Source: G965267335 sp965267335 (GTDB lineage: Bacteria; Bacteroidota; Bacteroidia; Cytophagales; JAAEPT01). From it: a stretch of DNA of 64,000 nucleotides. A model generated the notes under the pieces. That model was not told where the DNA came from. It saw nothing but the letters and a program-made list of their open reading frames with translations, and made no database searches. Both the position numbers and the translations under genes were made by a program. Positions 1 through 7,800 of the stretch are shown here, piece by piece. The number at the start of each line of letters is the position of its first letter. Position 1 is the first letter of the stretch. The DNA lies in contig OZ253953.1 of NCBI GenBank assembly GCA_965267335.1, forward strand, positions 1,550,001 through 1,614,000, given 5' to 3'.

Positions 1-410
1 CTTCCTGGGATTGGATCAGGTAATAATCCAGCTCCATTGAAATGTTGAGGAGCCGACTGTGGTTCCGGTTTTGGGGCGGGGGCTGTGTTTTGCTGTACCT
101 GTGTTGCGGGTGCAGTTTGATTAGTTTCAGGCGCTGCTGTTGGTACTGGGGCTGATACCTCGCCTTCCTGACTAGTTTCGATTAAGGCAATAGGGCTGTC
201 AACCTGAACTACATCACCTTCCTGAACTAAGATCTCTTTAATTACTCCTTCATATGGGGATGGGATTTCGGTGTCTACCTTGTCAGTAGCAACTTCCAAT
301 AATGATTCCTCTTCCTCGATGGTATCTCCTACACCTTTGAGCCACGAAAGGATAGTTCCTTCCATCACGCTTTCACCCATACGTGGCATCAATATTTCTA
401 CTACAGCCAT
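1..410 (-). CDS. 2-oxoacid dehydrogenase E2 (dihydrolipoyl acyltransferase), N-terminal part
   Basis: The gene runs off the left edge; about 136 codons from the ATG at 410 are visible. The protein opens with MAVVEILMPRMGES and carries the lipoyl attachment motif EVATDKVDTEI, where the lysine of DKV receives lipoate. A Pro/Ala/Gln/Thr-rich linker follows, as usual between the lipoyl and subunit-binding domains. In this family the protein is the acyl-carrying core of the pyruvate or branched-chain 2-oxoacid dehydrogenase complex. The catalytic domain is outside the window, so the substrate cannot be decided. cinA lies 64 bp upstream on the same strand and may be cotranscribed. Confidence 0.9.
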   Translation of the reverse strand, partial: MAVVEILMPRMGESVMEGTILSWLKGVGDTIEEEESLLEVATDKVDTEIPSPYEGVIKEILVQEGDVVQVDSPIALIETSQEGEVSAPVPTAAPETNQTAPATQVQQNTAPAPKPEPQSAPQHFNGAGLLPDPIPG

Positions 411-474
411 ATTCCCTTTCTGGTTAAACGAAGCTTAACATACAAAGTTATTATTTTTCCCTATTCCCCCAATG

Positions 475-1710
475 TTACTTGACCAAAGATTGTCTTAATA
501 AATTGAGTGCAGCATTAGCACTTAACTCAATATTCAGTATCCGGTCATTGGTTAAGTGTAATAGTTTGCTGCAGGTCGCTTCAGGGCTCGAGCAAGCAAT
601 CCATACCGTTCCGACTGGCTTTTCCCGCGTTCCTCCATTGGGACCCGCGATTCCGCTGGTGGAAATACCATAAGTGGTTTTGAATTTTTCTCGGATATTT
701 TCTGCCATAGCTTTAACGGTTTCCTGGCTAACCGCTCCTTTACTTTTCAGTATATCATCAGAAACCTGTAATACTTCTTTTTTGATTTTATTTGAGTAAG
801 CGGTGACACTACCAGTAAAATATAGTGAACTACCTGACATCTGAGTGAACAAGTGGGCCAAATAGCCACCGGTACAGCTTTCTGCGATTGATATGGTCTG
901 GTTTCGTTTGGTGAGCTCAGAGGCAAGAACTTGCTGTAAGGTCACATCCTCAAAGGCATAAATATATTTTTCGAGTTTAGCTGCTATTAAATTATAATGG
1001 CCTTGGATTTCATCTTTGGAAGCTGAAATCGATGATAAACGTAGTTTCACTACACCAGCTGATGGCAAGTAAGCGAGCTTAATGTGAACCGGTAAATTTT
1101 CTTCTTCGGCTTTCAATATTTCCGCAATAGTACTTTCACCTATGCCAGCCGTGCTCAAGCTCATATGAGTTATTTTATGAAGCCCAAAAGTCGACTGTAT
1201 TCTTTTGAGTATATCGAGTTCCATCATTTTTTTCATTTCCTGAGGTACTCCCGGCATACTTATGATTATTCTGTTCTCTTTTTCAAACCACATTCCAGGG
1301 GCCGTGCCAACTGTATTTCTAATGACCTGACAGTTATCCGGAACTTCGGCTTGGAAATAGTGCACTTTTTCCATTGCTCTTCCTCTTCTCTCAAAATATG
1401 ACTTAACATCCTGAAGCACCTGTTGATTGGTGCTATAGCCCGATCCAAAATACTCAGCAAGCGTTTTTTTTGTTACATCATCTTTTGTGGGGCCAAGCCC
1501 TCCTGTTATCAGAACTATATCTGAGTGTGCTATCGCAAAATTTAAGGCTGTTATAATATCTTGCTTTTCATCACCTATGCTCAAATGCATTTTAACAGTG
1601 GCACCAATTTTGTTTAACTCGTATGAAATCCATTGAGAATTTGTATCGATGCGTTGACCAATTAAAAGTTCATCGCCAATTGTAATTACCGATGCCGATA
1701 TAGTTCTCAT
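475..1710 (-). CDS. cinA: CinA family protein (MoCF-like domain plus nicotinamide-nucleotide amidase)
   Basis: At 411 residues it is full length for CinA. The N-terminal molybdopterin-binding-like domain has TGGLGPTKDD at residues 69-78. The C-terminal domain has the nucleotide amidase motif AESCTGG at residues 276-282, followed by a STSGIAGPNGG segment. In this family the C-terminal domain deamidates nicotinamide mononucleotide for NAD recycling, and the N-terminal domain is linked to ADP-ribose pyrophosphatase activity. It is cytoplasmic. The start MRTISASVITIGDE fits the family N-terminus. It lies upstream of the E2 gene and is divergent from the DUF4197 gene, with a 45-bp gap to that gene's preferred start. 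Confidence 0.95.
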   Translation of the reverse strand: MRTISASVITIGDELLIGQRIDTNSQWISYELNKIGATVKMHLSIGDEKQDIITALNFAIAHSDIVLITGGLGPTKDDVTKKTLAEYFGSGYSTNQQVLQDVKSYFERRGRAMEKVHYFQAEVPDNCQVIRNTVGTAPGMWFEKENRIIISMPGVPQEMKKMMELDILKRIQSTFGLHKITHMSLSTAGIGESTIAEILKAEEENLPVHIKLAYLPSAGVVKLRLSSISASKDEIQGHYNLIAAKLEKYIYAFEDVTLQQVLASELTKRNQTISIAESCTGGYLAHLFTQMSGSSLYFTGSVTAYSNKIKKEVLQVSDDILKSKGAVSQETVKAMAENIREKFKTTYGISTSGIAGPNGGTREKPVGTVWIACSSPEATCSKLLHLTNDRILNIELSANAALNLLRQSLVK

Positions 1711-1755
1711 TAAGTTGATTTGTTTAAATTAGAAAATGAAATTAACCAAATAACA

Positions 1756-2493
1756 ATGAAGAAGCTCAGAATGATTTTTATTTACGCGTCAATGGCTGGA
1801 ACAATGGCGTGTACTTCAACTCAAGTTGGAAATACGCTGTCGACCATAGGAAGTGCAATGTCAGAAGACGAAACGACTGAAAGTGATGTGGTTAGTGGTT
1901 TGAAAGAAGCGCTAATTCAGGGAGTTACAAAAGGCTCCGATCAAGTATCTTCCGTAGATGGATACTTTAAAGATGCTGCCATTAAGCTTTTAGTGCCACC
2001 TGAATTCGAAAAAGTTGAAAAAAAGCTAAGGGACTTAGGGATGGATAAATTATGTGATGATTTTATTTTGAGCCTCAATAGAGCTGCCGAAGATGCTGCC
2101 AAATCGGCCAAACCTATTTTTATCAGTGCTGTAAAAGGAATGACGGTAAGTGATGCGTGGAATATCCTGAAAGGAGATAAGAATGCTGCTACTAATTACC
2201 TCAGAAAAACTACTTCTGAAGAATTATACAACGCATTTAAACCTACTGTAAAAGAGTCGCTTGATAAGGTTAATGCTACTAAGTATTACGAAGATGTAGC
2301 CAACACCTATAATAAGATTCCTTTCGTGGAAAAAGTAAATGCGGACTTACCTGACTATGCCACCAATAAGGCAATTGATGGGATTTTTAATAAGATTGAA
2401 AAGGAAGAAGCCAACATTCGTGACAATCCGGCTGCACGTACTACAGCTATATTGAAAAAAGTATTTACAAAGGAGAATATGGGGACAGAATAA
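1756..2493 (+). CDS. DUF4197 family lipoprotein
   Basis: The reading frame is open from 1720, but the ATG at 1756 is preferred because it gives MKKLRMIFIYASMAGTMAC, a lipoprotein-type signal peptide with cysteine at the lipobox position (GTMAC). The mature part is about 225 residues, helical and rich in charged residues. The pattern of a helix ending in KLLVPPEF, then a long alpha region with FISAVKGMTVSDAW, is typical of DUF4197 proteins. These are envelope proteins of unknown biochemical function. The gene ends just before a strong hairpin terminator and stands alone on its strand. Confidence 0.8.
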   Translation: MKKLRMIFIYASMAGTMACTSTQVGNTLSTIGSAMSEDETTESDVVSGLKEALIQGVTKGSDQVSSVDGYFKDAAIKLLVPPEFEKVEKKLRDLGMDKLCDDFILSLNRAAEDAAKSAKPIFISAVKGMTVSDAWNILKGDKNAATNYLRKTTSEELYNAFKPTVKESLDKVNATKYYEDVANTYNKIPFVEKVNADLPDYATNKAIDGIFNKIEKEEANIRDNPAARTTAILKKVFTKENMGTE

Positions 2494-2515
2494 GTCCTAA
2501 CAGAATTTAAATTAT

Positions 2516-2547
2516 AAGCTGCATATCTTTGGGTATGCAGCTTTTTT
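2516..2547 (+). terminator. Intrinsic terminator of the DUF4197 gene
   Basis: A perfect stem AGCTGCATA (2517-2525) pairs with TATGCAGCT (2534-2542) across an 8-nt loop and is followed by a T run. It lies between the DUF4197 stop codon and the converging peptidase gene. Confidence 0.85.
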
Positions 2548-5263
2548 ATTGTCCGATTTTTACAATTTTGAAATGTTGTATATACTCTCCCTGCTGAAGG
2601 ACTAGTATATAGCAGGCGTTGGGTAAATCCGAAGTATTAATTTGATAGGACTTTGTTCCAGCTGTGATACTCCCTCGCTTGACTGTTCGGAATAACTCAT
2701 CATACAGGTAGTAAGAAGTGATTGAAGTTGTTGAGTTCAAAGAGATATTGAAATAGTCATTAAACGGATTAGGTAAAACAATAGCATTAAATTCGTTTGG
2801 CTCTGAAGTTATGCCGGCAATAGGACTCAAATTAGCATCATCAATTATTAACAGAATTGAATCAGTACCAATCCAACCGGAGGATGAATGTGTTAATTGG
2901 AGGTAAATGGTATCATTTGTATTGATACTACCATCAAGAATGATTCTGAATGGCTCAGTGCTGTTTGACCTTGTGTTGAGTCTGTTAAAGTTTAAAAAAT
3001 TTGAGGTGCTGTCGAGAATGGTAGCAGCTGGTGACAGGCTTTCTAGCTCGAGGTGCAAGGAGTCGATGTCGCAGGATTCATTGAATAAGTCGCTCACCAT
3101 TTCAATAGTGTCACCACTAAGATTGAAAATACCTGATTGATTACTAAAGATATTGCCAGCGTTCACAACCGAATATCCAAGAGTGTCTATGGTGGTGGTG
3201 TCTATTATATGTACAAATGCGTATGTCTCAGAATAGGAATCACCAGTAATACTTAAATCGAAAATGAGACTGTCACCATGAGCATAACCAGGCGGTAGTA
3301 CCAGAGTGAATGGGTCGTTACTATTGTCGGTGGTATCCAATTCGGTTACTGAATCAAACCCAGAAGTGCTTTTAAGTATGGATACCCCGGGGCTACTAGC
3401 TGAGATATCTGCGCTTATATTGGAACTTGGGACCAGATTATTAAATAGCTCAACAACCAGGTCTAAGGTGTCACCGGTGCCCGAAATAATACCAGAACAG
3501 GCTGAAAGTGTGCTAGCAATATAATTTGTTTTCTGAGTAACCGTGTCCACATATCCGTCCCAAAGAGGAATGTATAAGTATTGATAATCGGTGTAGTTGG
3601 TACCATTGAATTGAAATCTGACAATTAATGAATCAAGGTAGTTGGTCCCTGGGTTAACCGTGATGACAAAAGGTAAAGCGTTATTGCTTGCTGTGTCCAG
3701 AGTGCCAAGATTTCCAAGGTAAGCACTATCAACAATGGAACTGAAATTGCCAGCTATATCGCTAATTGTAACGCTTAGGCTATCTACACCAGCCAAATAG
3801 TTTTGAAAATCAACAGATAAAATTATGGAGTCGCCATCAGTTGGTGTCAAGCCACTCATTTTCTCTAAGCGCCAGTCAATTATTCTTACAGAAGGGCTTG
3901 TTGTATCAATGAGCGCACGGTAGGCGTGCAATCTTTTTCCAAGTTGTTCAAACGCAACAAGGTTGGCTGGCAAGTTGTCAATCTGATCTCCGGTAACTCT
4001 GATTAGTTCACCGATTTGAAGTGCATTGAGTTCGGGACGATGAGATTTTATGAGTCCGGCAACTCCTGACACGGTAGGGGCAGCGAAGGATGAGCCAGTT
4101 GAGGGGCCATAAGCATTAGGGGCGGTTCCCAAGGTCGTGTTTGCATTAACACCCACAGCATTCACATCCACCATATAACTATATGTTGTAATTCCAGCAA
4201 TCTGGTTATTGTACTTCATAGCAGCGACTGAAATTACATGTTCATAAGAAGCGGGGTAGTAGTAGAACTGTCCTTGTATATTTCCGGCTGAAGCTACAAC
4301 GACTGCATCGTAATCTATAGCCGCGTAGTCAATAACATCTTGCTGCCACTGCATCCAAGACCCGGGACCATCGTTTCCCCAGGATAAGTTGATAATATCT
4401 ACTCCTTGTTCTGCTGCATATACCACCCCGGTATATCCGTGACTAATTATACTGTTAGTCGTATCGTGTGAGACTTTAATGGGTAAATATTTGCAATAAA
4501 AACCCGTGCCACATACCCCAAGATTATTGTCACATTCTCCTGAGGCACAACCAGCAACCTGAACTCCGTGGGGGTCGGTTGAAAAAGAAGGGTCATTATC
4601 CCAATCGGCAACATCCCAACCCCTGTAGTTGTCCAAAAGTAATGAATCCAGTGCCATGTCTCCATCATCATCTATGCCATTGATAGTGTCGTTCTCGTTG
4701 AATGAAATTTTTTGAAGGTCTTCATGATCAAACCGGATTCCAGTGTCCAATATTCCTATTGTGATGGATGAGTCACCTTTTGAAACGTCCCAGGCTTGAT
4801 ATAGTTTGTGTCTGACGAGTTGATTCTGCCGAAAATTGCCACCGGACGGTGAGTTTGTTGAGTCGGAGTTGGGGTCATTTGGTTGGTAGAGCGGCATAGC
4901 GGGATACCGTGGTTCAACAGATGAGAAAATACCTGTTGATTTCAGTAAATCTATAGCCTCTTCGATCGGAAGGTCTGAGTTATATTTTAACTCAAAATAT
5001 AAGCTTAAGTCCACTGTGTTCCGTTTACGATATGGGTTGTTTCCATTTGAGAAACCAAACATGGGTTTATAGCTGGATACACTTAATCGATCAAAAGCGG
5101 AATTTAACAGCGATTGGCTAATTCGGGCGTTTTTGTATTCCGGTTTTAACTTTGCGATCAAAGTATTTGAGAAAACGGAATTGTCCTGTGCATTGCTCGT
5201 GTAAGCAATTTGAAACAATATTATTACCGATACGATAACCCTTTGGTAGTTAAAAAACTTCAT
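2546..5263 (-). CDS. Secreted S8 subtilisin-family serine peptidase with T9SS type A sorting domain
   Basis: The protein has 905 residues. A signal peptide ends near residue 25 (TSNAQ). The peptidase domain at about 155-430 has all catalytic elements: Asp173 in ILDTGIRFDHED, His232 in DPHGVQVAG, the oxyanion Asn328 in ASAGN, and Ser392 in GSSFAAPTVSG. A calcium-type acidic loop (INGIDDDGD) lies between Asp and His. The long middle part (about 450-820) looks like beta-sandwich repeats. The last 80 residues start with NPFNDYFNISL and end in HFKIVKIGQ, the T9SS type A signal. It should therefore be exported and cell-surface bound or released. The substrate is unknown. Confidence 0.93.
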   Translation of the reverse strand: MKFFNYQRVIVSVIILFQIAYTSNAQDNSVFSNTLIAKLKPEYKNARISQSLLNSAFDRLSVSSYKPMFGFSNGNNPYRKRNTVDLSLYFELKYNSDLPIEEAIDLLKSTGIFSSVEPRYPAMPLYQPNDPNSDSTNSPSGGNFRQNQLVRHKLYQAWDVSKGDSSITIGILDTGIRFDHEDLQKISFNENDTINGIDDDGDMALDSLLLDNYRGWDVADWDNDPSFSTDPHGVQVAGCASGECDNNLGVCGTGFYCKYLPIKVSHDTTNSIISHGYTGVVYAAEQGVDIINLSWGNDGPGSWMQWQQDVIDYAAIDYDAVVVASAGNIQGQFYYYPASYEHVISVAAMKYNNQIAGITTYSYMVDVNAVGVNANTTLGTAPNAYGPSTGSSFAAPTVSGVAGLIKSHRPELNALQIGELIRVTGDQIDNLPANLVAFEQLGKRLHAYRALIDTTSPSVRIIDWRLEKMSGLTPTDGDSIILSVDFQNYLAGVDSLSVTISDIAGNFSSIVDSAYLGNLGTLDTASNNALPFVITVNPGTNYLDSLIVRFQFNGTNYTDYQYLYIPLWDGYVDTVTQKTNYIASTLSACSGIISGTGDTLDLVVELFNNLVPSSNISADISASSPGVSILKSTSGFDSVTELDTTDNSNDPFTLVLPPGYAHGDSLIFDLSITGDSYSETYAFVHIIDTTTIDTLGYSVVNAGNIFSNQSGIFNLSGDTIEMVSDLFNESCDIDSLHLELESLSPAATILDSTSNFLNFNRLNTRSNSTEPFRIILDGSINTNDTIYLQLTHSSSGWIGTDSILLIIDDANLSPIAGITSEPNEFNAIVLPNPFNDYFNISLNSTTSITSYYLYDELFRTVKRGSITAGTKSYQINTSDLPNACYILVLQQGEYIQHFKIVKIGQ

Positions 5264-5285
5264 AGTGCAGTTCCATTGAACGAAA

Positions 5286-5300
5286 GTAGGAGCAAAGTTA
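5286..5300 (-). promoter_or_regulatory. Putative promoter -7 box of the S8 peptidase gene
   Basis: On the minus strand TAACTTTG (5293-5300) matches the Bacteroidota -7 consensus TAnnTTTG, about 30 nt upstream of the start codon. No clear TTG -33 element was seen, so the call is tentative. Confidence 0.4.
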
Positions 5301-5416
5301 ACCCTGGACTGTCTTTAATTTTACGAAAAAAACCTGGCTATAGATTAGAAAAAAGTAAGATTTTATAAATAAAATACCAATGTTCCCTTCCTCGTCTCAT
5401 TAAGCGGGCTTCTCCG

Positions 5417-5446
5417 TTGAATTTGTTTGGTTAATGGCTATATTTG
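5417..5446 (+). promoter_or_regulatory. Putative promoter of the GH15 gene
   Basis: TTG (5417-5419), a 19-nt spacer and TATATTTG (5439-5446) match the Bacteroidota consensus TTG-N17-23-TAnnTTTG. Transcription would start near 5453, giving a leader of about 40 nt before the ATG at 5494. The extended sequence TAATGGCTATATTTG recurs upstream of the gene that starts at 47247. Confidence 0.6.
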
Positions 5447-5493
5447 GCTCAATCAATTCTGAACAAAAACCCAAAAGATATATCCAGTAGATT

Positions 5494-7281
5494 ATGAGTG
5501 AAAGACATACATATAATATGGGAGTTGTCGGTAACTGTGCTTTTATGGCCTATATCGATGATCAGACGGACGTAAAATGGTTATGCTGGCCACGTTTTGA
5601 CAGCTCTTTTATTTTTGGTGGGCTACTTGATAGCGAAAAAGGAGGTACTTTTAAAGTAGAGCCTAATTCTGATTACTATAAAACAACACAGAAGTATATA
5701 GAAAATACGAATGTGCTCAGGACAGATTTTGAGAGTGAATTCTCAAAATTCAGGGTTACTGATTTTGCACCACGGTTTTATCAGTATGAAAGGTACTACA
5801 AGCCGCTTATGATGGTAAGGAAAATCGAGCCATTGGTAGGTACGCCAAGAATCAGAGTGCGATGCAATCCCGTAGGTCAGTATGGTAATGTTGAGCCGGA
5901 TGTATATCAGGGCAGTAGCCATATCCGGTATATGGGGCTGGGAAAACAAATTCGGTTATCTACCAACATTCCTCTAAACTATGTGATGGAGGAGGAAGTA
6001 TTCGTACTTAATGAGCCTGTATATTTAATATTGACTTATGGTGTTCCTTTGGAAGGACCGCTTGAAGAAACCGCTGAAGACTTTTTACGAAAAACGGTTA
6101 GCTATTGGAGAGAATGGGTGAAGTCAACCAGTATAGGGCACTTTTATCAGAAGCAGATAATTCGTTCTGCACTCATTTTGAAAATTCAGCAATATGAAGA
6201 TACCGGGGCTATTGTAGCAGCGGGGACTACAAGTTTGCCGGAACACCCTGGCAGTGGAAGAAACTGGGACTATAGATTTTGTTGGATGAGGGATTCTTAC
6301 TACACCTTAACCGCATTCAACAACGTTGGTCACTTTGAAGAGCTTGAAAGATACTTTCATTACATTGAAAATATAACAATCAGTGAAGAAGACCGATTTC
6401 AGCCCTTATATGGCATTGCGGGGCAAAAGAAACTCATTGAGAGGTCTATGGAATTAAAAGGGTATCAGGATAGCAATATGCCGGTTAGGGTAGGCAATCA
6501 AGCTCATGAGCATATTCAAAATGATGTATATGGTCAGGTATTGGTTTCATTGATGCCACTTTATGTTGATCATCGTTTTATTAGTTCGGAGAAAATTAAA
6601 TCTAATAGACTGATCAATCACTGCCTTGATATGATTAAGCATGTGATGGATGAACCGGATGCCGGATTGTGGGAGTTTCGCGATAGAAGCAGGTTTTATA
6701 GTTATACTTACCTATTTCATTGGGCTGGTGCATGTGCTGCACACAAGATCGCAAGGCATATGAAGGATGAGGAAATGCTTAAGAAAGCAGAGTCACTCAT
6801 TAAAGCATCAAAGGATAAGTTAGAAGGTTGCTACGTGAAGGACAGGGGTTTTTATGGGCAATCCGTTGGTTATGATGATCTCGATGCAAGTAACTTACAG
6901 TTGATTACGATGAACTACATAGATCCCAACTCTGAAAAGGCCCGCATCCACCTTGAGCAATTAGAAAAAGGTTTAAGAACTCCTGAAGGTCTATTTTATC
7001 GATATGTTCATAATGACGACTTCGGTGAGGTGAAGTCAACCTTTTTGATTTGTGGTTTCTGGTATGTAGAGGCTTTAGCTTGTGTGGGTAGGCTGGATGA
7101 AGCAATCCAGTTGTTTGAAAAAATATCAAAATACTCTAACCACGTAGGTTTATTAAGTGAGGATGTTGATGCTAAGTCAGGCAGTCAATGGGGTAACTTT
7201 CCTCAGGCCTACAGTCACGTTGGTCAAGTAAATGCTGCATATCGTATCGCTAAGAAGATTGATGTTCCTAGTTTTATCTAG
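5494..7281 (+). CDS. Glycoside hydrolase family 15 (glucoamylase/trehalase-like)
   Basis: The protein has 595 residues and no signal peptide, so it is cytoplasmic. An N-terminal beta domain (about 1-200, starting MSERHTYNMGVVGNC) precedes the (alpha/alpha)6 catalytic barrel with GSGRNWDYRFCWMRDS. The probable general acid is Glu394 in AGLWEFRD; the probable base is Glu556 in GLLSEDVD, just before GNFPQAYSH. GH15 enzymes release glucose from alpha-glucans, and one branch cleaves trehalose. The gene converges on a trehalose synthesis gene, so a trehalase role is attractive but is inference only. The 3' end overlaps the facing membrane-protein gene by 4 bp. Confidence 0.9.
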   Translation: MSERHTYNMGVVGNCAFMAYIDDQTDVKWLCWPRFDSSFIFGGLLDSEKGGTFKVEPNSDYYKTTQKYIENTNVLRTDFESEFSKFRVTDFAPRFYQYERYYKPLMMVRKIEPLVGTPRIRVRCNPVGQYGNVEPDVYQGSSHIRYMGLGKQIRLSTNIPLNYVMEEEVFVLNEPVYLILTYGVPLEGPLEETAEDFLRKTVSYWREWVKSTSIGHFYQKQIIRSALILKIQQYEDTGAIVAAGTTSLPEHPGSGRNWDYRFCWMRDSYYTLTAFNNVGHFEELERYFHYIENITISEEDRFQPLYGIAGQKKLIERSMELKGYQDSNMPVRVGNQAHEHIQNDVYGQVLVSLMPLYVDHRFISSEKIKSNRLINHCLDMIKHVMDEPDAGLWEFRDRSRFYSYTYLFHWAGACAAHKIARHMKDEEMLKKAESLIKASKDKLEGCYVKDRGFYGQSVGYDDLDASNLQLITMNYIDPNSEKARIHLEQLEKGLRTPEGLFYRYVHNDDFGEVKSTFLICGFWYVEALACVGRLDEAIQLFEKISKYSNHVGLLSEDVDAKSGSQWGNFPQAYSHVGQVNAAYRIAKKIDVPSFI

Positions 7282-7790
7282 TCCGTTAAGTCTAGTTCAT
7301 TTAACCGAAGATGATCGGTCAGGTACTTCTTGTTAACCCGGGAGTCTTCTATGTATGCTCGGACCATAAAGACGAACATGGTTGTAATTAGGCAAAGATA
7401 GATTATCTGGAGGAAGTTGATGTGCCCTCCGGTTGTTAGGAACCTAAAGTTAAAGAGCTTGCCTAGATATACCATACCAAACACTATTGTAGCCAATAGT
7501 TGAATTGGATGAGGAATCTGAGTCACTTTAACTAGCGTTTTGCCATTCTTGCTGGTATATACCTTACAGAAAACTACGGTGCACAGGAAGTTATTAATGC
7601 CGCTTCTGTTTTGAACAAGGTGAAATCTGTTTTCGTTGATGAGTCCAAAATAATCCCAGTCCGCATTGGAAGCCAACGAATAGTTGCCCAGGGTGGCAGT
7701 GAGCCAGTGACGCTTTCCCATGAAATGGTTCGCTCTACCTAGAATTTCTTCCTTTGTTAACGAAGATGAGTATGTTCGGCTGAGTGCCAA
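7278..7790 (-). CDS. Hypothetical small membrane protein of the trehalose operon
   Basis: The protein has 170 residues and is not assigned to a family. A soluble N-terminal half contains aromatic-rich segments (LGNYSLASNADWDYFGLI). Two membrane segments follow (about 95-115 and 125-145), then a short charged C-terminus. It starts 10 bp after the trehalose-6-phosphate synthase stop on the same strand and is probably translated from the same message. Its stop overlaps the end of the GH15 gene. The context suggests a role tied to trehalose or osmotic stress, but no motif shows one. Confidence 0.7.
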   Translation of the reverse strand: MALSRTYSSSLTKEEILGRANHFMGKRHWLTATLGNYSLASNADWDYFGLINENRFHLVQNRSGINNFLCTVVFCKVYTSKNGKTLVKVTQIPHPIQLLATIVFGMVYLGKLFNFRFLTTGGHINFLQIIYLCLITTMFVFMVRAYIEDSRVNKKYLTDHLRLNELDLTD

Positions 7791-7800
7791 GCTCTGGCAA